A stretch of 64,000 nt of DNA, taken from positions 496,001 through 560,000 of the forward strand of contig JAQJVL010000258.1 in assembly GCA_035578905.1 (NCBI GenBank), given 5' to 3'. A model generated the notes under the pieces. The model was not told the origin of the DNA, ran no database searches, and saw only the letters and a list, made by a program, of their open reading frames with translations. Source of the stretch: Stictocephala bisonia. Lineage: Eukaryota > Arthropoda > Insecta > Hemiptera > Membracidae. How positions within the stretch are numbered: the first letter of the stretch is position 1; the number at the start of each line of letters is the position of its first letter. Of the stretch, positions 23,110-33,869 are shown in pieces. Made by a program: the position numbers and the translations under genes.

Positions 23110-24305
23110 AGATTTAAACTATACAGTTTAGGACAGGCTACAGAATAAAGAACAATAAAAACAAATATCACAAATAAGAGCCTTCAGGTGGTCCAAAAAG
23201 AAGGCAAAAAAACTTCTTTTAATATAAAACTAGTCACACTTAAACTGTCTAGTCCAAAAGATACGCTTTTTTGCACTGAATTAGACCCATGGAGAATCCA
23301 AAGAAAGATAACTTCTTTAAAAATATATTAGGACTAATCCTGTTTATTGTCTTCTGAAAGTCCAGATAAATCGTATATGAAACTGTGTTTGACGCTCAAC
23401 CGAGTAACTGCAAGAAACTAGTACAAGTGAAACTATGCTGATGATAAAAGAGAGTAAGCCAACTCTCTTACACAAAACTACTGTGTACAACCTTTTGTAA
23501 TATATTTGGCACTATACAGAACCAGAAATTAGATAGATATCGTGTTCCTTTTTAGAATCGGTGTTACTACTATGTTTTCTAGAACTAGTAGAAGGAAACT
23601 TTCCTTTTATGAAGACTGAAAGAAACTTTCCCGTTATTAAACTCACCATAAAGTACGTGGAAAGAACATATGCAATTACGTAAGCCACACCCTTGACAAC
23701 AAACGGCGGACTATTATCACTACCTGATGCTGATAATAACTACAGAGAGCTCAAGTGTCAAGAGAAAACTATTTCTTAAATTTTTACACAAGTGATACAA
23801 GTGTTAAAATACGAACTATACTATATGTCAAGTAGGCTTGAAAAAGTACTGTAATAGCAACATTTAGCATCGTTTATCGTTTTAGGAATTAAGAAATAAC
23901 TGCTGAAAATATTTATACAGTACAACCTTTATTGAGTAATGACACTTATTCCACCCATTTTTCATCGGATCTACTCCATGTGCAAAGGTTAACTTCTTAC
24001 AGTACTACATGAGTAGGGTAATAGCGCCTGCTTATCGTAAACGCAATTCTGGTACTGCTGTATTGTTGCCTACCATGACATTATCACGGTGCTCTCACTG
24101 TTTGCAGGGTTGACCCATGTAATTTGCAGAGGTGGCAAATGTTGGGGGAGGGTACATTTTTTGCTGGTCAATATAGATAAAACATATAAAAATAAATAAA
24201 TATGAAGGAAACACGTTAACAAATTATATACGGAAACTAATGACAAGTTTTCTTAAAGAAGTTTAAAACTAATACCGAATGATTTTTTTCGGTTCGTTTG
24301 ACAGT
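23110..24305. other. Spacer
   Basis: No gene recognised. GAAACTTTCC occurs twice near 23598 and 23621. GC is slightly higher at about 24000-24160, without a coding frame. Confidence 0.4.
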
Positions 24306-24892
24306 GGGTTAGTTTGCACTAGTCACATTCCTGGGTTAGTTTGCACTAGTCACATTCCTGGGTTAGTTTACACTACTCACATTCCTGGGTTAGTTTGCAC
24401 TAGTCACATTCCTGGGTTAGTTTGCACTACTCACATTCCTGGGTTAGTTTGCACTACTCACATTCCTGGGTTAGTTTGCACTACTCACATTCCTGGGTTA
24501 GTTTGCACTACTCACATTCCTGGGTTAGTTTGCACTACTCACATTCCTGGGTTAGTTTGCACTACTCACATTCCTGGGTTAGTTTGCACTACTCACATTC
24601 CTGGGTTAGTTTGCACTACTCACATTCCTGGGTTAGTTTGCACTAGTCACATTCCTGGGTTAGTTTGCACTAGTCACATTCCTGGGTTAGTTTGCACTAC
24701 TCACATTCCTGGTTTAGTTTGCACTACTCACATTCCTGGGTTAGTTTGCACTAGTCACATTCCTGGGTTAGTTTGCACTAGTCACATTCCTGGGTTAGTT
24801 TGCACTACTCACATTCCTGGATTAGTTTGCACTAGTCACATTCCTGGGTTAGTTTGCACTACTCACATTCCTGGGTTAGTTTGCCACATTCC
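24306..24892. repeat. 27 bp tandem repeat, 21 full copies plus a partial
   Basis: Unit GGGTTAGTTTGCACTACTCA followed by CATTCCT, 21 complete copies from 24306 to 24872 and a shortened copy to 24892. Two variants alternate irregularly (CACTACTCAC and CACTAGTCAC), with single GTTTACACT, GGTTTAG and GGATTAG changes. Because 27 is a multiple of three and the unit lacks a stop, a 240-codon plus frame of GLVCTTHIP repeats results. It has no signal peptide or conserved context and is probably not translated. Confidence 0.97.
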
Positions 24893-25137
24893 TATTTTAT
24901 TATTTTTACAGCTTGCGGGTAATTGGCAATATTGTCCATCTCCCTTTCGACTTCAACTGCCCTACCTCCAGACGACCATGCAAAATATAAATGTTAAATA
25001 GTTATTAGAACATTTCAGCTGTACAAACATTTAACTGTCTGTTCGTTGCAGTAATATAGTACGTTGAGCAGTTTTAAGATATATTAAAACATACTATGTA
25101 TAATGAATACTTTAGATACAGTGTGTATTTTATACAT
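24893..25137. other. Spacer between array and palindromic element
   Basis: Nothing recognised. The frame running out of the 27 bp array ends at 25001. Confidence 0.4.
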
Positions 25138-25975
25138 TACAGGGTGTCCCAAAAGTAAAGTGCCAAATTTCGGGAAATGGTTATATAGGTAAAAATAAAG
25201 ATAAAATCAATTTTAAATTTAAAAAAACAAAAACAAAAAAACGCTTCGTTTACCAGATATCCGCAATTTTGTTTTTACAAAAGAATTGTTATCTCCAAGT
25301 TAGCTTAACCGATCTTAATGAAACTCGCTATGTATGTTAAGATAATAAAGACATATTATAAAACAAAAATCAACTTGATTCCATTCAAAATTTAAAAAAT
25401 GATGGTCATTTTTAATATTTAGATGAAAATTGCGGTAAAATGGCAAACATACTTAAAGTTACTAGATACACATTTTTTAGACAATTGTATTACAAATATG
25501 TCAGGAATTAAACATTTTTTAATCGAACAAAAAATAATCGATGTACATGAAACCTTTCAATAAGTAATAACACTTTAAGGGCTTTAACAAATAACAGGCA
25601 TTTTTGCTGCCTCTCAACATGAATGTGTCTCGGTTATTTTTTGTCCGATTCAAATTTATTTGATACTGATAAATTCGTAATAAAATTGTCTAAAACACGT
25701 GTTATTAGTAGTTTTGTGTGTGTTTATGCCGTTTCCCTGCAATTTCCATTTTAAAATATATTTTAAAAAGTTTATTTTTTTCTAGAATAGGTCTTTATTT
25801 TTTTAACTTACACAGCGAGTTTCACAAAAATCTACTATGCCAACTCGGAGATTTAAAATGGTGGATATCTTGTAAATGAAATGTGTTTTTTTAAAATTAT
25901 TATAGACTTTCTCTTTCTTTAGATCTATATAATCACTACCTGAAGTTTTGAGCTTTAATTTTGGGACACTACGTA
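25138..25975. mobile_element. 834 bp palindromic foldback element with TA flanks
   Basis: The element is 25140-25973, bounded by TA at 25138-25139 and 25974-25975. The left end CAGGGTGTCCCAAAAGTAAA matches the reverse complement of the right end, CGTAGTGTCCCAAAATTAAA. The inversion continues along both arms: GATATCCGCAATTTTG with the complement of AAAATGGTGGATATC, AACTCGCTATG with its partner, and TAGACAATTGTATTAC with TAGACAATTTTATTAC. The arms are about 400 bp each around a short centre near 25560-25615. Ends and TA duplication fit a Tc1/mariner-type MITE. There is no transposase. A transcript would fold into long imperfect double-stranded RNA. Confidence 0.8.
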
Positions 25976-27037
25976 TATAAGTCTAGGTTATTTTCAAGCT
26001 AAAAATATTAAATAAAGTAAATTAAAAAAATACTATGGCTGAGTTTCATTTCGCCAAATTAAATATTTGACTTTAAAAGACTGATGGTTAGCAGATAAGA
26101 ACATAAAACCCAATAGGATATCAGCTATGCCCAAACACATTTCTGAGATATAAAATTCGTATGTCTAAAAACTTCTTCATTATCTATCATTATATTCTAT
26201 TGTATAAGCTTACGTAATGAACTGTCAATCAAAATACCGATAAAAGAAATCTTTAATTTGTAGTCTTAATTAATTTTGTGGGTTTTCTTGAAAATGAGAT
26301 ACATTTGTCAATAATATCTGATGTAACTGAATTTAGCAAATCAAATAATGGCATTATGTATTTAATAATTGACGAAATAGGCATAGAATATTTTAAACCC
26401 ATTTTATGCCTTTCATGTTGAAGAAAGAGGACACTACTAAGACATGGTTTGTTGATGGAGTATCAATGTTCATTCAAATGTATGCCTCATATTTTATGTA
26501 TCTGCAAACTCCTTTATTTCCCGGGGTCTAAGTCAGTGCCATGTGTATTGTATATACTCAGAAATCCATTCAGGCTGTGTTGTCTGTACAGATTATAATT
26601 TTTGTATGCTCTGTATGTAAATTCTATTTCTACCCCTACTCAACCTCTATACCAAACCCAAGGCAAGTTAAAACTGCTGTGACATTTATCGACGTCTGTA
26701 AAAGTTGTATAAATTGCGGCATCGTTTATACTGTATTATGTATATAAATTGTGATATCTTTTAAGGCTATTTTTGTTCTTTTATTTATAGCTTTGATCTT
26801 TTTGTAAATGTGCATTCCTTACAGACTTATATACAATTTTCTGTGCTATGCCCATAACAATTCAAACCAAAGTCAAACGTTTTACGTATAAAGATAAAAC
26901 TGTATCTTGCACATATCCCTTGTCAAGTAACTCTTTGACTACCAACGGTTGACATGTTGTCTTCATTTAAATTTTTGGTTTCGGACCTTACAATAAACAT
27001 GTACCTAATTAATAGAAAGATTATATAAAAAAAATCC
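25976..27037. other. AT-rich spacer
   Basis: No gene recognised. The 68-codon plus frame 26541-26747 is cysteine-rich by chance translation of TGT-rich DNA and has no homology I recognise. Confidence 0.4.
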
Positions 27038-27232
27038 ATGCCACTGAACCTGTAGGGGTGGGCGGGTGGGTTCATGCCACTGAACCTGTAGGAGTAGGCG
27101 AGTGGGTCTATGCCACTGAACCTGTAGGGGTAGGCGGGTGGGTCTATGCCACTGAACCTGTAGGGGTAAGCGGGTGGGTCTATGCTACTGAACCTATACG
27201 GGGGGGGGGGGGCAGTGGGTCTATGCCACAGA
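27038..27232. repeat. 36 bp G-rich minisatellite with quadruplex motif and G13 run
   Basis: About 5.4 copies of a unit beginning ATGCCACTGAACCTGTAGGG and ending GGCGGGTGGGTCT. At 27055-27070 the first copy reads four G-runs separated by single bases (GGGG-T-GGG-C-GGG-T-GGG), an ideal parallel G-quadruplex sequence. A 13-base G run lies at 27200-27212. Frames on both strands are open because the unit is 12 codons and stop-free. It appears related to the 36 bp array at 57880. Confidence 0.95.
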
Positions 27233-28271
27233 TTATGTATTAGCAAAGAATTTCGATTCCAGACGGACCAATGGTATGCTGTATATTAATGGCCTCAACG
27301 ATAAGGACAGAACTTATATCACAATATTTACATATATGTAATAAAGTCGAGCAACAACTTTACGTTGCGAGATATACATAATTTATTTACGAAGAAAATC
27401 ATTAGCCATTTTGTGGAAAAAGTTTGAAATGTCATGGTTTTGGGAACCGAAAACCACACGTTAATATTCCTTTAAAGGTCTACATGAATTGTTCATTTAA
27501 TATTCTGAACCATTTTACTAAGCCAAATTTGAACAGCATTTATACAAAAAATTGATTGTCACACCACAACATTTATTATACTATAATACATTTGTGTTAT
27601 TCTTGGAAAAATAGTAAGTGATAACTTGTTTAGTATTTCTTCTAACTAATTTTCATTTAATTGAAATATAGTATTGATACAACACATTGAATTCTTCAAT
27701 GTCAGAGGCGTTGGTGAACAGAATAATATTTTTGCTTAAGTTGAAATTAGGTTTTATACATCACTATGTTTGAGGAAACATTTTGTTTCTTTTCTATTTA
27801 TCTCTTGAAGCAATACGTTCGTTTCTGGTCAAAGTATGTTCTTTTCTTGCTTTGTAACTATGTTTGTATTTTCAAACTTTCAAACTATTCACATAAATTT
27901 ACAAATGCACGCAGTTACAATATAATCACGGTTGTTTTAAATAATACTTTTATCATACACAAAACGATCCACACTTACTGTTTTACTCTGATTAGTGTTT
28001 ATAATAAAAGAACTGTCAACCAGTATAATCCTATTCATTATATTTCATCATATTGTCTTTTTAAAGATCAATGATGAAATATACTCTCTAAATGTTTGAT
28101 TGACTGTTACCTAGAAAGGTCAAATTAGCCATTTTAGATAAAACATACTTTTTTTAATTCTTCCATAGAACAATTTATTACTTTTATAAGAAAACTAACA
28201 CTTTAATAAAAAAAGAAATGAAAATAAAAAAGTTGTAGATCATACACTCTCAAGCTTTTTATTTTTGAATA
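27233..28271. other. AT-rich spacer
   Basis: No gene recognised. The 102-codon plus frame 27766-28074 is AT-rich and hydrophobic without a recognisable domain. Confidence 0.4.
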
Positions 28272-28317
28272 AAACACGTGCAACCAAGTTATTGTTACTG
28301 TTTGGTTGCACGTGTTT
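28272..28317. repeat. Perfect 16 bp inverted repeat carrying E-box/G-box CACGTG
   Basis: AAACACGTGCAACCAA (28272-28287) and its exact complement (28302-28317) are separated by 14 bases, giving a stable hairpin. Each arm contains the palindrome CACGTG, the core site of bHLH-type factors. It may be a small foldback or a paired binding site; no neighbouring gene clarifies it. Confidence 0.85.
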
Positions 28318-28489
28318 AATTGTAATCAACCCACAAGGAGTTAAAGATAGTTGTCATGGAGAAGAGTTATCACCAAAGTCACACGAGTATCATGAAGCTG
28401 GAGCTAGAGTGATGTGCCAACATGTCATCGTTTGAGGTAATTCAATATCCCAACATGGATTACCCTGCCAACGTATCTCAAATAAACCA

Positions 28490-28601
28490 AAATGTTTGAT
28501 CCTATGTATGGTTACTTTCATAATATCCACTAACAAGAGTTGTGTAAATGTTTGATCCTATGTATGGTTACTTTCATAATATCCACTATCAAGAGTTGTG
28601 T
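28490..28601. repeat. 56 bp direct duplication
   Basis: Two adjacent copies (28490-28545 and 28546-28601) starting AAATGTTTGATCCTATGTAT differ at one site (ACTAACAAG or ACTATCAAG), indicating a recent duplication. Confidence 0.97.
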
Positions 28602-29507
28602 AAATGAGTTTCTCGAAGAAATAACATTTTAATTACTTAATGTTTATTTACAAAATAGTGTTGTAACATTCAATATTTTTGTAAAAGTAAATCCATATAA
28701 ACCAAATATATATTTAACAAAGACGGACAAAAGCTACTATACAATCTTACTTTGTTAAAACCGTTGTTTCAATCTTGTAAAAGTGCGACCAGAAGTATAC
28801 CATAGTCTTATATAAAAACAATTATTTATTTTTATGTTATACCTTTATGTATGGTATTAGCCTTAAGTGTAATGTGATACATTTATAGAATCCAGTTTAA
28901 TGGCAGGATTTTTATCAAAACAAAGAAATTGTTTGTGCAAAACTAATGATATTGTTCATATGCCACAAACACGCGTTTAAAATAAAAACAATAGCCACTT
29001 CCCGTTTGCAATATAATTTTGTATAAATACAGCATTCAATATTGAAATAATGAATTTATTCAGTATAAAATAACAATTGTAAATAACAAAATCAAATGGC
29101 TCTGAATTTACAACAAGATGTATTGAATAACGACATGAACAATTATTAAAATAAACTATAATTAAAAAAATATTACCGATGCTCTTAAAATCCATAATTA
29201 AACTACCAGTTTAATATTAATTGACATTATAAAGATTGTTTATACTTCTATGCTTCCAATATTTGGAGAGTTCTTTTCAATAATAAACGCAAATTAAAAA
29301 GAAAATTCATAAAACAACTACAGACTAATCTATAGAAAACCACTCAACTTACATGAAAAGGTCTAATAAGGATGATAGTAGGGTGCTTGATATTTTGCCT
29401 TTTTCTTCTTTAAGAAAAAGTTACATTGTTCATGAATTTATTTAATTTGTCAAACATTGGTCCTTTACAATCCCTCTTGTTGTATTTCATACACATGATA
29501 TTGATAC
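28602..29507. other. AT-rich spacer
   Basis: Nothing recognised before the 103 bp array. Confidence 0.4.
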
Positions 29508-32080
29508 AATGAAGATCGTCTAAGTGAAGTGATGTGTAGAACTGCCAAGGTAATGTTAGGTTAACTGCTGACGTGTATGTAGATAACTTCTCACATAGCT
29601 GACAATACACAATGAAGATCGTCTGAGTGAAGTGATGTGTAGAACTGCCAAGGTAATGTTAGAGTAACTGCTGACGTGTATGTAGATAACTTCTCACATA
29701 GGTGACAATACACATTGAAGATCGTCTGAGTGAAGTGATGTGTAGAACTGCCAAGGTAATGTTAGGTTAACTGCTGACGTGTATGTAGATAACTTCTCAC
29801 ATAGGTGACAATACACAATGAAGGTCGTCTGAGTGAAGTGATGTGTAGAACTGCCAAGGTAATGTAGGTTGACTGCTGACGTGTATGTAGATAACTTCTC
29901 ACATAGGTGACAATACACATTGAAGATCGTCTGAGTGAAGTGATGTGTAGAACTGCCAAGGTAATGTTAGGTTAACTGCTGACGTGTATGTAGATAACTT
30001 CTCACATAGGTGACAATACACAATGAAGTTCGTCTGAGTGAAGTGATGTGTAGAACTGCCAAGGTAATGTTAAGTTAACTGCTGACGTGTATGTAGATAA
30101 CTTCTCACATAGGTGACAATACACACTGAAGATCGTCTGAGTGAAGTGATGTGTAGAACTGCCAATGTAATGTTAGGTTAACTGCTGACGTGTATGTAGA
30201 TAACTTCTCACATAGGTGACAATACACCATGAAGATCGTCTGAGTGAAGTGATGTGTAGAACTGCCAAGGTAATGTTAGGTTAACTGCTGACGTGTATGT
30301 TGATAACTTCTCACATAGGTGACAATACACAATGAAGATCGTCTGAGTGAAGTGATGTGTAGAACTGCCAAGGTAATGTTAAGTTTACTGCTGACGTGTA
30401 TGTAGATAACTTCTCACATAGGTGACAATACACAATGAAGATCGTCTGAGTGAAGTGATGTGTAGAACTGCCAAGGTAATGTTAGGTTAACTGCTGACGT
30501 GTATGTAGATAACTTCTCACATAGGTGACAATACACAATGAAGATCGTCTGAGTGAAGTGATGTGTAGAACTGCCAAGGTAATGTAGGTTGACTGCTGAC
30601 GTGTATGTAGATAACTTCTCACATAGGTGACAATACACCATGAAGATCGTCTGAGTGAAGTGATGTGTAGAACTGCCAAGGTAATGTTAAGTTGACTGCT
30701 GACGTGTATGTAGATAACTTCTCACATAGGTGACAATACACCATGAAGATCGTCTGAGTGAAGTGATGTGTAGAACTGCCAAGGTAATGTTAGGTTAACT
30801 GCTGACGTGTATGTAGATAACTTCTCACATAAGTGACAATACACATTGAAGATCGTCTGAGTGAAGTGATGTGTAGAACTGTCAAGGTAATGTTAGGTTA
30901 ACTGCTGACGTGTATGTAGATAACTTCTCACATAGGTGACAATACACAATGAAGATCGTCTGAGTGAATTAATGCGTAGAACTGTCAAGGTAATGTTTGG
31001 TTGACTGCTGACGTGTATGTAGATAACTTCTCACATAGGTGACAATACACAATGAAGATCGTCTGAGTGAAGTGATGTGTAGAACTGCCAAGGTAATGTT
31101 AGGTTGACTGCTGACATGTATGTAGATAACCTCTCACATAGGTGACAATACACAATGAAGATCGTCTGAGTGAAGTGATGTGTAGAACTGCCAATGTAAT
31201 GTTAGGTTAACTGCTGACGTGTATGTAGATACCTTCTCACATAGGTGACAATACACAATGAAGATCGTCTGAGTGAAGTGATGCGTAGAACTGTCAAGGT
31301 AATGTTTGGTTGACTGCTGACGTGTATGTAGATAACTTCTCACATAGGAGACAATACACAATGAAGATCGTCTGAGTGAATTTATGCGTAGAACTTTCAA
31401 AGTAATGTTAAGTTAACTGCTGACGTGTATGTAGATAACTTTTCACATAGGTGACAATACACAATGAAGATCGTCTGAGTGAATTGATGCGTAGAACTGC
31501 CAAGGTAATGTTTGGTTGACTGCTGACGTGTATGTAGATAACTTCTCACATAGGTGACAATACACAATGAAGATCGTCTGAGTGAAGTGATGTGTAGAAC
31601 TGCCAAGGTAATGTTAAGTTAACTGCTGACGTGTATGTAGATAACTTCTCACATAGGTGACAATACACAATGAAGATCGTCTGAGTGAATTGATGCGTAG
31701 AACTGTCAAGGTAATGTTTGGTTGACTGCTGACGTGTATGTAGATAACTTCTCACATAGGTGACAATACACAATGAAGATCGTCTGAGTGAAGTGATGTG
31801 TAGAACTGCCAAGGTAATGTTAGGTTGACTGCTGACATGTATGTAGATAACCTCTCACATAGGTGACAATAAACAATGAAGATCGTCTGAGTGAAGTGAT
31901 TTGTAGAACTGCCAAGGTAATGTTAGGTTAACTGCTGACGTGTATGGAGATAACTTCTCACATAGGTGACAATACACAATGAAAATCGTCTGAGTGAAGT
32001 GATGTGTAGAACTGCCAAGGTAATGTTAGGTTATCTGCTGACGTGTATGTAGATAACTTCTCACATAGGTGACAATACCC
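29508..32080. repeat. 103 bp tandem repeat, 25 copies (largest array)
   Basis: The unit begins AATGAAGATCGTCTGAGTGA and ends CACATAGGTGACAATACAC. 2573 bp equals 25 units, two of which (starting 29817 and 30537) lack one base. Variants are GAATT.ATGCG with TTTGGTTGAC (units at 30948, 31463, 31669), GATGCG with TTTGGTTGAC (31257), and GACATGTATG with ATAACCTCTC (31051 and 31772). The last pair, and the two short units, are each exactly seven units apart. Minus-strand frames such as those at 31134-31400 and 31546-31812 are repeat by-products (AVLHITSLRRSSLCIVTYVR). Confidence 0.98.
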
Positions 32081-33447
32081 AATAGACAGTTCCTTATACA
32101 CACATTTCAAGTGTATTATTATGACTCTTGTCAATAAATTCCATAATTTAAACAGTTTTCTGAGAACATTATTGTTGCACGTTGGCCTAAAACAATACAT
32201 TTGCTAAAAGTCACAATGAATATTTGGTTCAGGAATGAAAATTATGATGTACGTTTATTTCTTATGGAAGTAACGCTGGCAGCTACGAGAGTCAATCCGA
32301 CAGATTGGCCTTGGACAATACAGTGGGCATCTTAATGTTGAGTCCAATCACTATGAGATGAGCCATTTAGTACATTTAGGTACAGCCAAACACAAAGACT
32401 GTATTCTCATGTGAGATGTTTTATGAGTTTGTCTGAAAAATGTATTTGGAAAAAGAAAACAATATGGCAAAAATTAGACGATTTCTCCTTGTTGATATAA
32501 AAAGGTAGGAATATCTCCCCACTGTGATATTCACATATAAACTCCAAAAATAAATGAACAAATTATAGCTGCAAACAGTTTTAAGTACTGCAGATCAACA
32601 CTCAACACAATTTAGCCATCAAATGAATGATTTTATGAAGTCTACTTCAATTCTCAGGAATTAAATTGAATAGCGTTTAACTACAACTATTCATTTACAT
32701 TACAGTTGCTATAAAAAAATTACCTGTACAAGGTTAGAGCTCAACGTGTTCGTGAAAATTAAACGTTAAATATTTAATAGTTATCGTCAATTAATTCCGT
32801 CAATTAATATTTATAGTTATGACTACGTTTTTTACTGTTGAGATGATCATATTGGAACTTACCATGTTATATCAATTGATGTCAATAAATGCAATCAACC
32901 ATTCCCTTGATGTGATTGTTGATTGTGCTGGTAAAACAGTCGTACCAGCATTATGTCAACAAATAGCTTAACTGTTTACAGAACAAAGTTGTGATTCTGT
33001 TTACGAGAAAGAACAACATGAACTTTATTGGGCATTTTATGTGTGCTATATTTGTATTATTTAGCCAACCAATTATTATCCCTATAAAATTTTTAATAAC
33101 AAGAGATATTTATTTGGTAATTAGTATAACAACTTCAAAATGAAAAGAAGTACAAACAATTTTACCGTAAAAATAATTTATACTAATTTACTCTTAAGAG
33201 AAATAATAGTGGTACACATTATTGATACATTTACTGGAACACTGTTCTGAATAACGGGCCACTGAAATGGTTCTTATGTGTCAAAATGTAGGGTGAATTG
33301 AAAATAGACACGATAGAAAAATAAATCCTCCATATGAACAATGAATACAAAACGAGAATTAAACATATACACAAATAAAAGGATTAAAATTACATCAATC
33401 TTTTTGAATTTTCCAAAATAACTTAATTGTTAATATACACAAAACAA
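32081..33447. other. AT-rich spacer
   Basis: No gene recognised between the 103 bp and 42 bp arrays. A short direct repeat, GTCAATTAAT, occurs at about 32787 and 32800. Confidence 0.4.
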
Positions 33448-33869
33448 GTTGTATACAACGCTCACCGGCAGCCTTTCGGACCAACCGTAGTTGTATACAA
33501 CGCACACCGGCAGCCTTTCGGACCAATCGTATAGTTGTATACAACGCTCACCGGAATTCTTTCTGACCAATCGTAGTTGTATACAACGCACACCGGCAGC
33601 CTTTCGGACCAACCGTGGTTGTATACAACGCACACCGGCAGCCTTTCGGACCCACCGTGGTTGTATACAACGCTCACCGGCAGCCTTTCGGACCAACCGT
33701 AGTTGTATACAACGCACACCGGTAGCCTTTCGGACCAACCGTAGTTGTATACAACGCACACCGGCAGCCTTTCGGACCAAACGTAGTTGTATACAACGCA
33801 TACCGGCAGCCTTTCGGACCAACCGTAGTTGTATACAACGCACACTGGCAGCCTTTCGGACCAACCGTA
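33448..33869. repeat. 42 bp tandem repeat, 10 copies, each with a 12 bp palindrome
   Basis: Unit GTTGTATACAACGCACACCG followed by GCAGCCTTTCGGACCAACCGTA. Each copy starts with the perfect palindrome GTTGTATACAAC. Copy 2 carries a 2 bp insertion (44 bp), and copy 3 a diverged GGAATTCTTTCTG. The unit has higher GC than the surroundings, and 42 is a multiple of three, so three frames stay open (VRKAAGVRCIQLRL and YNYGWSERLPVCVV on minus, RTPAAFRTNRSCIQ on plus). Open reading on both strands at once argues against coding. Confidence 0.97.

Noticed and set aside
24306..24892. Telomere-like GGTTAG words
   Set aside because: GGTTAG occurs once per 27 bp unit, not as the (TTAGG)n arthropod telomere repeat.
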